From: Gloeocapsa sp. PCC 7428
GTDB lineage: Bacteria; Cyanobacteriota; Cyanobacteriia; Cyanobacteriales; Chroococcidiopsidaceae
DNA length: 64,000 nucleotides
NCBI RefSeq assembly: GCF_000317555.1
Contig: NC_019745.1
Coordinates: 2,666,001 to 2,730,000 of the forward strand
Direction of reading: 5' to 3'
This document shows positions 34,573-43,276 of the stretch, one piece after another. The notes under the pieces were generated by a model. It did no database searches. It had not been told where the DNA came from and saw nothing but the letters and a program-made list of their open reading frames with translations. The position numbers and the translations under genes were made by a program. How positions within the stretch are numbered: position 1 is the first letter of the stretch; every line of letters begins with the position of its first letter.

Positions 34573-37500
34573 GATTGCGAAACTTCGCGATCGCACTCAA
34601 GTCAATGTTCAAGCACGTTGGCGAATTTTAGATGAATCGCAAGCTGAAGTAAAACTTAATGCAAGAGAACACATTGCTTGGTCAGCGGGGCAAAAAGTAC
34701 TGTGGTTAACCCAAAAATTTGTTATTCCCAATGATTTATCAGGGTATCCAATTGCAGGTTTAAGTTTGCGTTTAGCGCTTACCTGGTGGGCGGAAGCTGC
34801 ACAAATCTATGTTAACGGTCAACTTGTCCAAGAAGGCGATTTATTTGATTGTTCAACGCGCGTATTGCTCAGTTCAGCAGCAACGCCAGGCGAAGAAATT
34901 ACAGTAAGTTTACGCTTGGTAAGTCCAAATCACGATGCTGGGGCTTTAGTGCGATCGCTTTGTCTTTATGAATCTACCGACACCGCCTATCCTGAACCAG
35001 GCTTTATTGCGGATGAATTCGCGGTTTTACAGCAATACTTAGAAACCTTCTATCCTGAAAAATTATCAATCTTGGCGACAGCGCTTGCACAAATCGATTG
35101 GTCAATTCTACCCGACAAGCACGCATTTACAGAATCGCTACTCGCAATTCGTTCCTCAGTACAATACCTAGCACAAGAGATTAAGCAACGCCAAATTCAA
35201 CTTCTCGGTCATGCACACCTTGATTTAGCTTGGTTATGGGCAATTAGCGACACTTGGGAAGCCGCACAACGGACATTTACTTCGGTTCTTAATCTTCAAC
35301 AAGATTTCCCAGAATTGATATTTTGTCATTCTACGCCTGCGCTTTACGCCTGGATCGAAGAACATCGCCCAGATTTATTTGCAGCAATTCAACAACAAGT
35401 TAATAATGGACGCTGGGAAGTTGTGGGCGGATTGTGGGTAGAACCTGAACTGAATTTAGTCAGTGGCGAATCGATTGTACGTCAGCTATTATACGGTCAA
35501 CGCTATGTTTTAGCTAAATTTGGTGCGATTTCTACAGTAGCGTGGCTACCCGATAGTTTTGGTTTTTGCGCTACGTTACCACAGTTTCTCCAGCAAGCCG
35601 GAATCGAGTATTTTGTCACGCAAAAGTTACTTTGGAACGATACGACAAAGTTTCCCTATGGTGCTTTTTGGTGGCGATCGTCTGATGGAAGCGCAATATT
35701 AAGTTTCATGTCTGCCCCGATAGGTGAAGGTATTGACCCGATTAAAATGGCGACTTATGCCTGCAACTGGGAACAGCAAACAAGTTTCAAAGCTTCACTC
35801 TGGCTTCCTGGAGTCGGCGATCACGGTGGTGGTCCGACTCGCGATATGTTAGAAGTCGCCCAAAAATGGCAAAACTCTCCCTTCTTCCCCCAACTGAGGT
35901 TTACCACAGCAGAAAAATATCTTCAGCAAATCCGCAATAGTTCTCAAATTGAAGAAGACACCTTTCGCCCCTCGCTCCTCGCTCCACTCTCCGAGAAGGG
36001 CAAAGCCCTACGCTCCTCACCCCTCCCTATCTGGCAAGATGAACTCTATCTCGAATTTCATCGCGGTTGTTACACTACCCACGCGGATCAAAAGCGTTGG
36101 AATCGCCGTTGTGAAGGATTACTATATCAAGCAGAATTGTTTGCCGCACTAGCTAATATCGCGACTGGCTTCGTTTATCCTCAAGCTCAATTAGAAGCTG
36201 CTTGGAAGAAAGTTTTATTTAACCAATTTCACGATATTCTCCCTGGTTCTTCAATTCCTGAAGTCTACGCCGAGGTTAACCCAACTTGGGAAGAAGTTGA
36301 ACAAGTTACCGCAGAAATTACTCAGCAGTCGTTAAGTGCGATCGCATCTCAAATTAAATTACCGCCACCTCCGCATCCTGACGCTCAGCCTTTAGTTGTG
36401 TTTAATTCGCTCAACTGGCAACGTTCTGAAGTTGTGAGCGTGACACTACCTGATGCACAAGACTGGGTTGTTTGCGACTTATACGGAAATCAGCTACCTT
36501 GCCAAATTCTTGCTTCTCGATCACTATTATTTAGAGCTAAGGATATTCCTGCTACAGGTTATCGTGTTTTTTGGTTAGTAGCACTTAAGTTTATAGCTGC
36601 CTCTACCGATGTATTAAATAATACAACAAAAAATGAGCAAGAAAAAGGTAATAATACAAAAATTATATCAGGTGTTGAGTATTACTCTGGCAATAGAAAA
36701 AAAACTGAAGATTGGACGCTAGAAAATGAATTTTTACGGGTCATTCTTGATTGTGAGAACGGAAACTTAAAGAGTCTTGTTGATAAGACGTGCGATCGCG
36801 AGATATTGCATTCCGACGGAGGTAATCAATTACAAGGATTTACTGATAGCGATCAATATTGGGATGCATGGAACATTGACCCCAACTACGCACAGCATCC
36901 TTTACCGCCAGCGCAACTCAAATCAATTCAGTGGTTAGAGCAAGGAATCATTCAAAGTCGCATTCGCGTTGTGCGTCAACTCGGAGAATCAGAATTTTGT
37001 CAAGATTACGTCTTACAAGCGGGTTTACCGCTATTAAAAATAGAAACGACTGTCAACTGGCGATCGCGTCATGTTTTGGTAAAAGCAGCTTTTCCGTTCA
37101 ACTTTGAAGCTGACTATGCAACTTATGAAATTCCTTGCGGTGCGATTCAGCGTACTACTAAACCAGAAACACCAGCAGAACAAGCTAAATGGGAAGTTCC
37201 CGCCCTACACTGGGCAGATTTGAGTGCTGATAATTACGGTGTCAGTTTACTGAATGATTGCAAATACGGCTACGATAGCCAACCTCATCAATTACGCCTG
37301 ACTTTGTTACGTGGTGCAGAATGGCCAAACCCAGACGCAGATCGCGGAAATCATTACTTCACGTATGCGATTTATCCGCATCAAGGTAATTGGCAACAAG
37401 CGCAGACAGTACGACGCGGATATGAGCTAAATTATCCGCTACAAGTGATGTTAATGTCACCACAAGCTCAAGTTCCGCAAAATTTACCACCAGTAGGCTG

Positions 37501-37765
37501 TTTTCTCGATTTATCAGCAGATAACCTGATTTTGATGGCGTTTAAACAGTCAGAAGACAATTCGCAGCGATGGATTCTCCGCTGTTATGAATGTCATGGA
37601 GAACCAGCACAGTTAGATTTCAAAAGTGATTTAGATTTAGCGATCGGGGAAACTGTTGATTTATTAGAGCGGACAACATCTACTGTGCGATCGCCAATCT
37701 ATAAAGTTTCTCCTTGGAAAATTTTCTCAATTACAGTGACTTACAATAAAGTGGCTAGTGATTAG
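34526..37765 (+). CDS. GH38 alpha-mannosidase
   Basis: A 1079-residue glycoside hydrolase family 38 enzyme. After an N-terminal beta domain, the catalytic part starts at about residue 228 with the zinc-binding LLGHAHLDLAWLW. The nucleophile Asp is in WLPDSFGFCATLPQ (about 340), and LPGVGDHGGGPTRDML follows. C-terminal beta domains run to the end. It removes alpha-mannose from glycans. Two low-complexity stretches look inserted: 35968-36027 (residues about 481-501) and a charged Asn/Lys segment near residue 700. The last codons lie within a tandem repeat. Substrate in cyanobacteria is unknown. Confidence 0.9.
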   Translation: MTSTEPQTYSNLISAVIAKLRDRTQVNVQARWRILDESQAEVKLNAREHIAWSAGQKVLWLTQKFVIPNDLSGYPIAGLSLRLALTWWAEAAQIYVNGQLVQEGDLFDCSTRVLLSSAATPGEEITVSLRLVSPNHDAGALVRSLCLYESTDTAYPEPGFIADEFAVLQQYLETFYPEKLSILATALAQIDWSILPDKHAFTESLLAIRSSVQYLAQEIKQRQIQLLGHAHLDLAWLWAISDTWEAAQRTFTSVLNLQQDFPELIFCHSTPALYAWIEEHRPDLFAAIQQQVNNGRWEVVGGLWVEPELNLVSGESIVRQLLYGQRYVLAKFGAISTVAWLPDSFGFCATLPQFLQQAGIEYFVTQKLLWNDTTKFPYGAFWWRSSDGSAILSFMSAPIGEGIDPIKMATYACNWEQQTSFKASLWLPGVGDHGGGPTRDMLEVAQKWQNSPFFPQLRFTTAEKYLQQIRNSSQIEEDTFRPSLLAPLSEKGKALRSSPLPIWQDELYLEFHRGCYTTHADQKRWNRRCEGLLYQAELFAALANIATGFVYPQAQLEAAWKKVLFNQFHDILPGSSIPEVYAEVNPTWEEVEQVTAEITQQSLSAIASQIKLPPPPHPDAQPLVVFNSLNWQRSEVVSVTLPDAQDWVVCDLYGNQLPCQILASRSLLFRAKDIPATGYRVFWLVALKFIAASTDVLNNTTKNEQEKGNNTKIISGVEYYSGNRKKTEDWTLENEFLRVILDCENGNLKSLVDKTCDREILHSDGGNQLQGFTDSDQYWDAWNIDPNYAQHPLPPAQLKSIQWLEQGIIQSRIRVVRQLGESEFCQDYVLQAGLPLLKIETTVNWRSRHVLVKAAFPFNFEADYATYEIPCGAIQRTTKPETPAEQAKWEVPALHWADLSADNYGVSLLNDCKYGYDSQPHQLRLTLLRGAEWPNPDADRGNHYFTYAIYPHQGNWQQAQTVRRGYELNYPLQVMLMSPQAQVPQNLPPVGCFLDLSADNLILMAFKQSEDNSQRWILRCYECHGEPAQLDFKSDLDLAIGETVDLLERTTSTVRSPIYKVSPWKIFSITVTYNKVASD

Positions 37766-37781
37766 TGACTAGTGACTAGAG
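37749..37781. repeat. Short tandemly repeated heptamer-like sequence
   Basis: Units related to TAGTGAC/TAGTGAT recur about four times and supply the mannosidase stop codon. Such STRR sequences are typical of cyanobacteria. Confidence 0.7.
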
Positions 37782-37875
37782 TGGTTAGCAATTGGCAACT
37801 AACAACTCACAGGACTTACGCAGTTGAATCTATTTTGCTCCCCTAGCCCCAAACACAAAAGTTTCATCCTTATCT

Positions 37876-37898
37876 TCTCCCCCATGCATTGGGGGAGA
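37876..37898. repeat. Palindromic hairpin element
   Basis: TCTCCCCC and GGGGGAGA arms enclose ATGCATT. It lies upstream of the insertion sequence and belongs to a C/G-rich dispersed hairpin family also seen at the insertion target and at 42420-42500. Confidence 0.7.
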
Positions 37899-37935
37899 GT
37901 GAGAGGGGGTGGGGGGAATCTGAGTTGAAGTCCCC

Positions 37936-37943
37936 CATGAGTG
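37936..37943. repeat. Target-site duplication, left (CATGAGTG)
   Basis: This 8-bp direct repeat flanks the insertion sequence; its partner is at 39109-39116. Confidence 0.9.
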
Positions 37944-39108
37944 GGCAGGGCTGTTTCAAAGTGCATGGAGAAAAATTAGAGTGAGGTTGACCACATGGCA
38001 AGCTCGACATGGAACTGCTGGCATTGCTGAACACTGTTGCTGACCCCCGCGCCCCGCGAGGCAAACGTCACCCGCTCTCGCTGGTGCTGCTGATTATTCT
38101 GATGGGAACGATGCTCGGCTACTGGGGCTATCGTCCTTTGTCTGAGTTCATCAAGCACTATGGCGATGCCCTGCGAGCGCGACTCGGATTGAGTGATGAA
38201 GTGGAATTTCCCTCCTATTCCACCCTGCGGCGGGTGATGATGCAGCTTGATTTTGCTGAGTTTGCGGCGGTGTTTTCGCAGTGGGCAAAGCAGTTTGTCC
38301 CGCTCGATCCGGCTGCGGTTGTTGCCATTGACGGCAAAAGCATCAAAAGTACGGTCAGCGACTGCCACCAAAACACTCAAGCGTTTGTCAGTGTGGTTTC
38401 GCTCTTCAGCCACGAGTGCGGCTTTGTCTATCAGATGCAGGCGATGGACAATCACAACACCAGTGAACAAACCGTGGTGCAGCAGTTGCTCAAAACGCTG
38501 GCACTTGATGGGGTCGTGGTCACGATGGACGCACTGCACTGTCAAAAAAAACCTTAGCGCAAATCATCGAGCGGGGAGATGACTATCTGGTGTGCGCCAA
38601 GGCGAACCAACCGTACCTGTACCAGGCGATTGAGCAAGCTTGGCAGCAGGGTCACCCCTGGAGTTGCTACGACTACACACAGCACAGTCATGGTCGCACC
38701 GTGCATCGTCGGGTTCAGGTCTATCGCCCGTCGCAAGCGCTCCAATCGCACTGGAGCGGACTCGCGTCGCTGATTGTCGTCGAACGCTCGGGCACCCGAG
38801 CGCAGCAGCCCTTTTGCGAGCGGCAGTATTACATCAGTAGTTTGATCACCTGTGCGCACGGCTTTGCTCAACTGGTGCAGGGGCACTGGGGGATTGAGAA
38901 TCGCTTGCATTGGATCAAGGATGTCTCGCTGGGTGAAGATGATGCACCCTACCTCGATAAGCGCGCTGCTGCCAACTGGTCAATCGTGCGGACCTTTTTC
39001 ATCACCTTGGCAAGACGCTTGGGCTTTCATTCCATTGCCTCAGCGAAACGCCAGCTTGCCAACCAGTTTGAGCAGGTCTTTCTCTCTCTACAATGAAACA
39101 GCCCTGCC
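37944..39108 (+). mobile_element. ISAs1-family insertion sequence
   Basis: A 1165-bp element with perfect 15-bp terminal inverted repeats (GGCAGGGCTGTTTCA left, its complement at 39094-39108) and an 8-bp target duplication, CATGAGTG. It encodes one transposase split by a -1 frame change. Removing element and one repeat copy restores a hairpin (TCCCCC-ATGAGT-GGGGGA), so it jumped into the loop of a dispersed palindrome. The perfect ends imply recent transposition. Confidence 0.92.
38009..39096 (+). pseudogene. ISAs1-type transposase, frame interrupted at an A8 run
   Basis: The first part (38009-38557) reads MELLALLNTVADPRAPRGKR, then VAIDGKSIKS with the first catalytic Asp, then VVVTMDALHCQKKP and a stop. 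Resuming in the -1 frame gives KKTLAQIIERGDDYLVCAKANQPYLY, then HWGIENRLHWIKDVSLGEDD with the catalytic Glu region, ending at 39096. The break is exactly at eight A (38544-38551). It may be a decay mutation, or slippage on the A-run may make a full-length enzyme. The rest of the protein aligns well, so the lesion or slip site is the only defect. Confidence 0.85.
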
Positions 39109-39116
39109 CATGAGTG
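39109..39116. repeat. Target-site duplication, right (CATGAGTG)
   Basis: Right-hand copy of the 8-bp duplication next to the IS right end. Confidence 0.9.
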
Positions 39117-39227
39117 GGGGATTTAGGGGGCAGGTGCGTAACTCCTAAACTCAATGAAAGTTGGGTTATTTAACCGGACGTGACATTAGTAAATAAAACC
39201 TTTTCTTAATTAGTAGGGATAGGAATA

Positions 39228-40247
39228 ATGCCACTCGACACAGCACGGATCATTACTGAAGCTGAATATAATGCGATCTGGGAAGAAGCAAATGCGTGTG
39301 GTGAGGTTCTTTGGCAGTGGAATGATGTTGAACAACGACGGGCTATCCCAAAGCGATTAGGGCAAGGAGAAGAGTGGATTATTGATCTACATCCAGGACT
39401 AAGCATTCACATTGCCACCTATCAATATTGGCGTCCCTTGTGTCTAGACTATCATTACAACGGGGAGGGGATGCTGTTATCAAATTTCTATTTAGCGGGC
39501 GACCGCCGTATGATTAACCCAGGCATTCAGCTAGAAGAAGATCGCGAAGAAACTGCTGGTGAAACCTGTTTGTGCTACATCAAAGAAGTACGATCAATTG
39601 AATATTTCCCAGCCGAACAAATCCACAAAAGTGTAGGAATTAAGACGGATTTAGAACGATTGAAGTCGTTTGGAATGAATTGGGACAATACCTCGTCTCT
39701 GCTGCGATCGCTGATTGAGGGAAAATCGGCAAAAAACTTTCATCAATCTCTCAATCAAAGCACCCCCGCCATGCAACAGACTCTCCAACAAATGCTCAAT
39801 TGTCCCTATCATGGTGTCATCAAACGCATGTACCTAGAAAGTAAGGTACTAGAACTATTAGTGTTACAGTTTCATCAATTGGCAGGACAGAATTCATACA
39901 ATACAATCCCAAATTTTCGTCCCACAGATATCGAACGTCTGCATTTAGCAAAAGAAATTCTCCAGCGCGATCTAGATGGTCCTCCGTCACTACTCGACCT
40001 AGCAAGACAGGTGGGACTAAACGACTACAAATTAAAGCGAGGCTTTCGCTATCTTTTTGGCACAACAGTGTTTGGTTATTTGCAAACGTGTCGAATAAAG
40101 CAAGCACAGGAACTGTTATGCGATCGCGAGTTGAGTATTGCTGAGATTGCCCATCGCGTAGGATATGCGAGTGCGAGTCGGTTTTGTGATGCGTTTAAGC
40201 GGCATATGAACATGACACCTAGTGCTTATCGCCGTCGTCGAATTTGA
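39228..40247 (+). CDS. AraC-family regulator, PchR-like
   Basis: A 339-residue regulator. The N-terminal ligand domain (about 1-230) resembles PchR-type activators. The C-terminal AraC DNA-binding domain has two helix-turn-helix units: PSLLDLARQVGLNDYKLKRGF and LSIAEIAHRVGYASASRFCDAFKR, followed by the signature MTPSAYRR. PchR-type proteins sense ferric siderophores and activate their receptors. The TonB receptor and binding protein at 43-47 kb are likely targets. A direct-repeat site suited to AraC-type binding lies at 42966-43007. Confidence 0.88.
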   Translation: MPLDTARIITEAEYNAIWEEANACGEVLWQWNDVEQRRAIPKRLGQGEEWIIDLHPGLSIHIATYQYWRPLCLDYHYNGEGMLLSNFYLAGDRRMINPGIQLEEDREETAGETCLCYIKEVRSIEYFPAEQIHKSVGIKTDLERLKSFGMNWDNTSSLLRSLIEGKSAKNFHQSLNQSTPAMQQTLQQMLNCPYHGVIKRMYLESKVLELLVLQFHQLAGQNSYNTIPNFRPTDIERLHLAKEILQRDLDGPPSLLDLARQVGLNDYKLKRGFRYLFGTTVFGYLQTCRIKQAQELLCDRELSIAEIAHRVGYASASRFCDAFKRHMNMTPSAYRRRRI

Positions 40248-40257
40248 CCTTATTTGA

Positions 40258-41136
40258 CTACAAAAGATCGCGTACTTCTGTAATTGTACTTGCCACAACA
40301 ATGTTGCGTAAAATTTCCTGCAACTGGGCTAAATCAGATTGGGTAATCTGGGGCATTAATTCTAAGCCCTCAGTGCCAAATTTCACCTCTAAAATAGTTG
40401 CGATGTTAGCTAAAACTTCCTCTCGCCGTCCGCGTTCTTCACCGATACGCAGTCCGCGTTCTTCACCAATGCGGATACCACGTTGCTCAATTTCCTGATA
40501 CCAAGGTGACTCACGTAACACAGCCATATCCCACCTCATAATCTCTTGCACTAACGTACTCTCTAGCACAAACGTCGCAAAAAATGCCAGTACCGTCTCG
40601 AGTTGATTTAACTGTTCGTCCGCACGTAAAATCTGCAATGCTTCTCTAATTGTAGACTCGTTCTCCCCGCCTTGAAGAATCGGCACAAAGGGTAACAACG
40701 AGGGTAACGGTTGGTTAAAGACAATATTGACATCAACTTCCCACAAATTAATCACGCGATAATCTTGATGGGCGCTGATTCCAGCAATATTTGAGGCAAA
40801 TCTATTCGGTATTTGCTCATCATTGATTTTGAGAATGTTAATTAAGACTGGGTAAGTGGGTAAGTGATATTTCTCTTCGGCTAAGGCTGCATAGGCTCGC
40901 ATCCGACGCGGCATTTGGGATGAAGGACGCAGTTGTAGTTCGTTGAGAACGAGAAATTCACCGTATTGTTGGCTGTCAACGCGGATTAACACGTCACTTT
41001 CTCGGCTAATCCACTGAAATTCGGAATTGAGAATTTCGCCAGCTTTGATCTCAGAAATCTGTGTTACCCATTGCACCCAGTTATCGGGGGAGAGACTGAT
41101 TAACTTTTTGGTACTGACATCGGCGCGTTTTATCAT
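40258..41136 (-). CDS. Rpn-family PD-(D/E)XK nuclease-like protein
   Basis: A 292-residue protein of the Rpn/DUF4351 type common in cyanobacteria and related to recombination-promoting nucleases. The nuclease-like core shows Asp in SRESDVLIRV and an ExQ motif in LVLNELQLRP. A duplicated stretch, RGIRIGEERGLRIGEERG, precedes the C-terminal helical domain (ANIATILEVKFGTEGLEL). Its ATG (41134-41136) abuts the left end of MITE I. The terminal repeat of that element supplies an AGGAGGT ribosome-binding site four nt before the start. Confidence 0.78.
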   Translation of the reverse strand: MIKRADVSTKKLISLSPDNWVQWVTQISEIKAGEILNSEFQWISRESDVLIRVDSQQYGEFLVLNELQLRPSSQMPRRMRAYAALAEEKYHLPTYPVLINILKINDEQIPNRFASNIAGISAHQDYRVINLWEVDVNIVFNQPLPSLLPFVPILQGGENESTIREALQILRADEQLNQLETVLAFFATFVLESTLVQEIMRWDMAVLRESPWYQEIEQRGIRIGEERGLRIGEERGRREEVLANIATILEVKFGTEGLELMPQITQSDLAQLQEILRNIVVASTITEVRDLL

Positions 41137-41324
41137 TAGACCTCCTGCGTGAAGAGAATCGCGAATAAATTCGCTGCTAGATAAACCCTGTCCACCGACC
41201 TGGACTACGGGTAAGGCATGCCTTACCCTCTCAAAAGTCTTGATTTAGTGTACGAAGGTACACTTTGCTTGGGTAGCCCCGACTTCAGTCGGAGGGCATC
41301 TGTGATTCACATGCAAGAGGTCTA
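41137..41324. mobile_element. MITE I (188 bp)
   Basis: A non-coding element with imperfect terminal inverted repeats (TAGACCTCCTGCGTGAA / TTCACATGCAAGAGGTCTA), starting and ending in TA. Its first 70 bp match MITE II (42617-42686, inverted) at 67 of 70 positions, and its last ~50 bp match 42164-42212 inverted. It is packed with hairpins: a perfect palindrome GGGTAAGGCATGCCTTACCC (41209-41228), AGTGTAC/GTACACT (41247-41264) and CCGACT/AGTCGG. The remaining stretch to 41485 shows no gene. Confidence 0.85.
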
Positions 41325-41485
41325 TTGTCGAACTAAGTAAAGTACCCAATTCTCAACTAATTTCCAGATTTTCACTCATCTTAAATCTGTTCTGGCTGAA
41401 TCTCAATGATATCTGATGGTGTGATTCAGCTTTGGATAGAATACGCAATAATAAGGAGAGCCTGATTAGCATTGCTTGAACTTTC

Positions 41486-41764
41486 ATGCAGTTTGAGTGG
41501 AATGAAGCGAAAAATCTAGAGAATATCCGCAAACATGAGATTGATTTCGCAGATGTCCCTGAAATGTTTGATAATCCGATGCTAATTGAGCTAGACGATC
41601 GCTTTGATTACGGCGAAGACCGTTGGATCGGTATCGGTTTTCTCGGTAAAGGTATAGCGGTTGTTGTTTGGACAGAACGACAGAATGGCGTGATTCAGAT
41701 CATTTCGGCACGAAGAGCAAATCGATATGAGCGGCAAAGACTTAAGCAATACCTCTCGTACTAA
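41486..41764 (+). CDS. brnT: BrnT-family ribonuclease toxin
   Basis: A 92-residue BrnT toxin, a RelE-fold ribonuclease that blocks translation. The signature FEWNEAKNLENIRKHEIDFADV, the central DRFDYGEDRWIGIGFL and the C-terminal IISARRANRYERQRL (catalytic Arg/basic region) are all present, so it looks intact. It overlaps brnA by 38 bp, giving translational coupling. A second, broken brnT lies on the opposite strand at 41950-42803. Confidence 0.92.
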   Translation: MQFEWNEAKNLENIRKHEIDFADVPEMFDNPMLIELDDRFDYGEDRWIGIGFLGKGIAVVVWTERQNGVIQIISARRANRYERQRLKQYLSY

Positions 41765-41993
41765 TTGGGAAGCACTTGAGGCAATGGACGACGAAGGAAT
41801 TGATTATTCTGATATTCCACCGTTGACGGAGGATTTTTTTGAGAAGGCAACTTTAAGAATTCCTGCCCCTCAAGCACAACGACTGGTTCAGATTGATCCA
41901 GATGTTCTGAAATGGTTTCAAGCTCAAAGCGGAGAATATAAAGCTTTAATCAACTCGGTTCTACGCCGTTACATAGAAAGTCGTGGTGAGTAG
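41727..41993 (+). CDS. brnA: BrnA antitoxin
   Basis: An 88-residue antitoxin that neutralises BrnT and represses the operon. The N-terminal half has EGIDYSDIPPLTEDFFEKA, and the C-terminal dimerising DNA-binding part has IDPDVLKWFQAQSGEYKALINSVLRRYIE, typical of BrnA. It overlaps brnT upstream. Its last 44 bp are antisense to the end of the second brnT. Confidence 0.92.
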   Translation: MSGKDLSNTSRTNWEALEAMDDEGIDYSDIPPLTEDFFEKATLRIPAPQAQRLVQIDPDVLKWFQAQSGEYKALINSVLRRYIESRGE

Positions 41994-42803
41994 TCAGCAA
42001 CATAACGTTGCGTAAGCCTTGGTGAGGTTTAAGCTGCCTCAAGAAGAAGTACATTTTGCCAATATCAACTCGCTGACTATAGGCGGCAACTAGCAAGCGT
42101 CCATTGCTTGACATACCAATAATCTTAAACCGATCCTCTTGGTCAGAGTGCGCTTCATCATAATAGATCTCCTGCATGAATTACAGATGCCCTTCGACTG
42201 AAGTCGGGGCTATATAAGCGAAGTGTGCCTTCGCACACTCAAGAGTAAGAGTTTTCTGAGTAAGACCAATTCGATAAATGAATGCTACAGATAAACCCCA
42301 TCGCCTGCGGCACCTCCCCTTACTAAGGCTACCGTGTACACACAAGTAGTCGGATCTAGCAAAGTCCCTGACGAACCGCCCCCCAACCCACGCCAGTTGT
42401 CTCAACGGAGGACACCTCCGCACGACACTGGCTCCCCAAATTGGGGGACTTCTGAGCCAGTTCTACTTCAAAGTCCCCCACAAGTGGGGGATGCAAGGGG
42501 GCGAAAAAGCTTGGAACGAAGCCAGTCTAGACTTGTGTGTACACCGTAGCCTTACTAAGGGGAAACTAGGAGGGGTCTACCGATGATGTGTCGCCACAAA
42601 AAAGTGAATTGGTATAAGTCCAGGTCGGTGGACAGGGTTTGTCTAGTAGCGAATTTATTCGCGATTCTCTTCATGCAGGAGGTCTAATCCTCTAAATAGA
42701 GTGGATCGTAAAAAATAGTTGCTGCCTCATCAAAAGAAACCCCATGCTTTTTGAAGTTAATTTGAGCTTTTTGGTTGTCCCATTCAAACCGTAATAAATC
42801 CAT
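41950..42803 (-). pseudogene. Second brnT gene, split by MITE II
   Basis: On the minus strand the N-terminal half (42803-42687) reads MDLLRFEWDNQKAQINFKKH and ends DPLYLED. The other half (42163-41950) continues YYDEAHSDQEDRFKIIGMSS and on to AAYSQR. Excising MITE II together with one TA restores LYLEDYYDEAHSDQEDRF in frame. After AAYSQRV the expected ISAR region is missing and the tail is antisense to the brnA end. So the copy suffered both an insertion and a diverged 3' end. The 75-residue reading from 42177 is only its second half. Confidence 0.88.
42164..42686. mobile_element. MITE II (523 bp) inserted in brnT
   Basis: Terminal inverted repeats are TAGATCTCCTGCATGAA and its complement with one mismatch, with TA at the target, as in IS630/Tc1-type elements. 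It shares end regions with MITE I in inverse orientation. The extra middle includes GTGTGC/GCACAC hairpin (about 42222-42238), a long inverted repeat (GTGTACACACAAG near 42333 with its complement near 42531) and a CCCCCACTTGTGGGGG-like hairpin. It encodes no transposase. Open frames inside it show no family similarity. Confidence 0.85.
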
Positions 42804-42965
42804 CTACTCTAAAGCACTCTGAACCTTGATATTTACCTTATACCGCTATATCAGGTTTTTCATGGTGAGCCGTTTATGGTGTAGGGAACAATTTTGTGGC
42901 AGTTTTGATCTCACCTCAACCGTCTCCTTGAGCGATTGATTGCCCTTTGTTGTCGCACCATCACT

Positions 42966-43007
42966 AAAAAAATCCCGATCGGGCAGAAAAAAATCCGTTT
43001 GCGGCAA
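42966..43007 (+). promoter_or_regulatory. 21-bp direct repeat, candidate AraC/PchR operator
   Basis: Two contiguous 21-bp units both start AAAAAAATCC and end in a GGCA-type core, matching at 15 of 21 positions. Two helical-turn spacing is typical of AraC-type half-sites. It lies 270 bp before the TonB receptor, and a PchR-like regulator is 3 kb upstream. The rest of 42804-43276 shows no gene. Confidence 0.45.
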
Positions 43008-43276
43008 CAATACCTTCTTCAAATCTTGTATTCTCAGCTTTATTGAGAAGTTTTCTTATTAGAAGCTAAATCAATGTGGAACTGATACTAATCTGTGAAG
43101 ATGCACTTTGTTCTCACCCCTATCTGTCGCCGTTCCCCTTAGTAAGAGGAACTACAGGGGGTCTCTACTTAATGCATACATATCAAGAATTAGTGTGAGG
43201 TGTGAGGAAATATGTGGGGACGAGTCACGGATGACTTGTCGATTTCCGTAATATTGCCAGGTGTGTAGAGTAGCTA

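Noticed and set aside
42181-42549. 80- and 71-residue open frames inside MITE II
   Set aside because: They span hairpins of a non-coding element and resemble no transposase or other family.
43042-43060. Possible Fur box before the TonB receptor
   Set aside because: The inverted TGAGAA/TTTCTTA pair matches the consensus poorly; a chance hit is likely.
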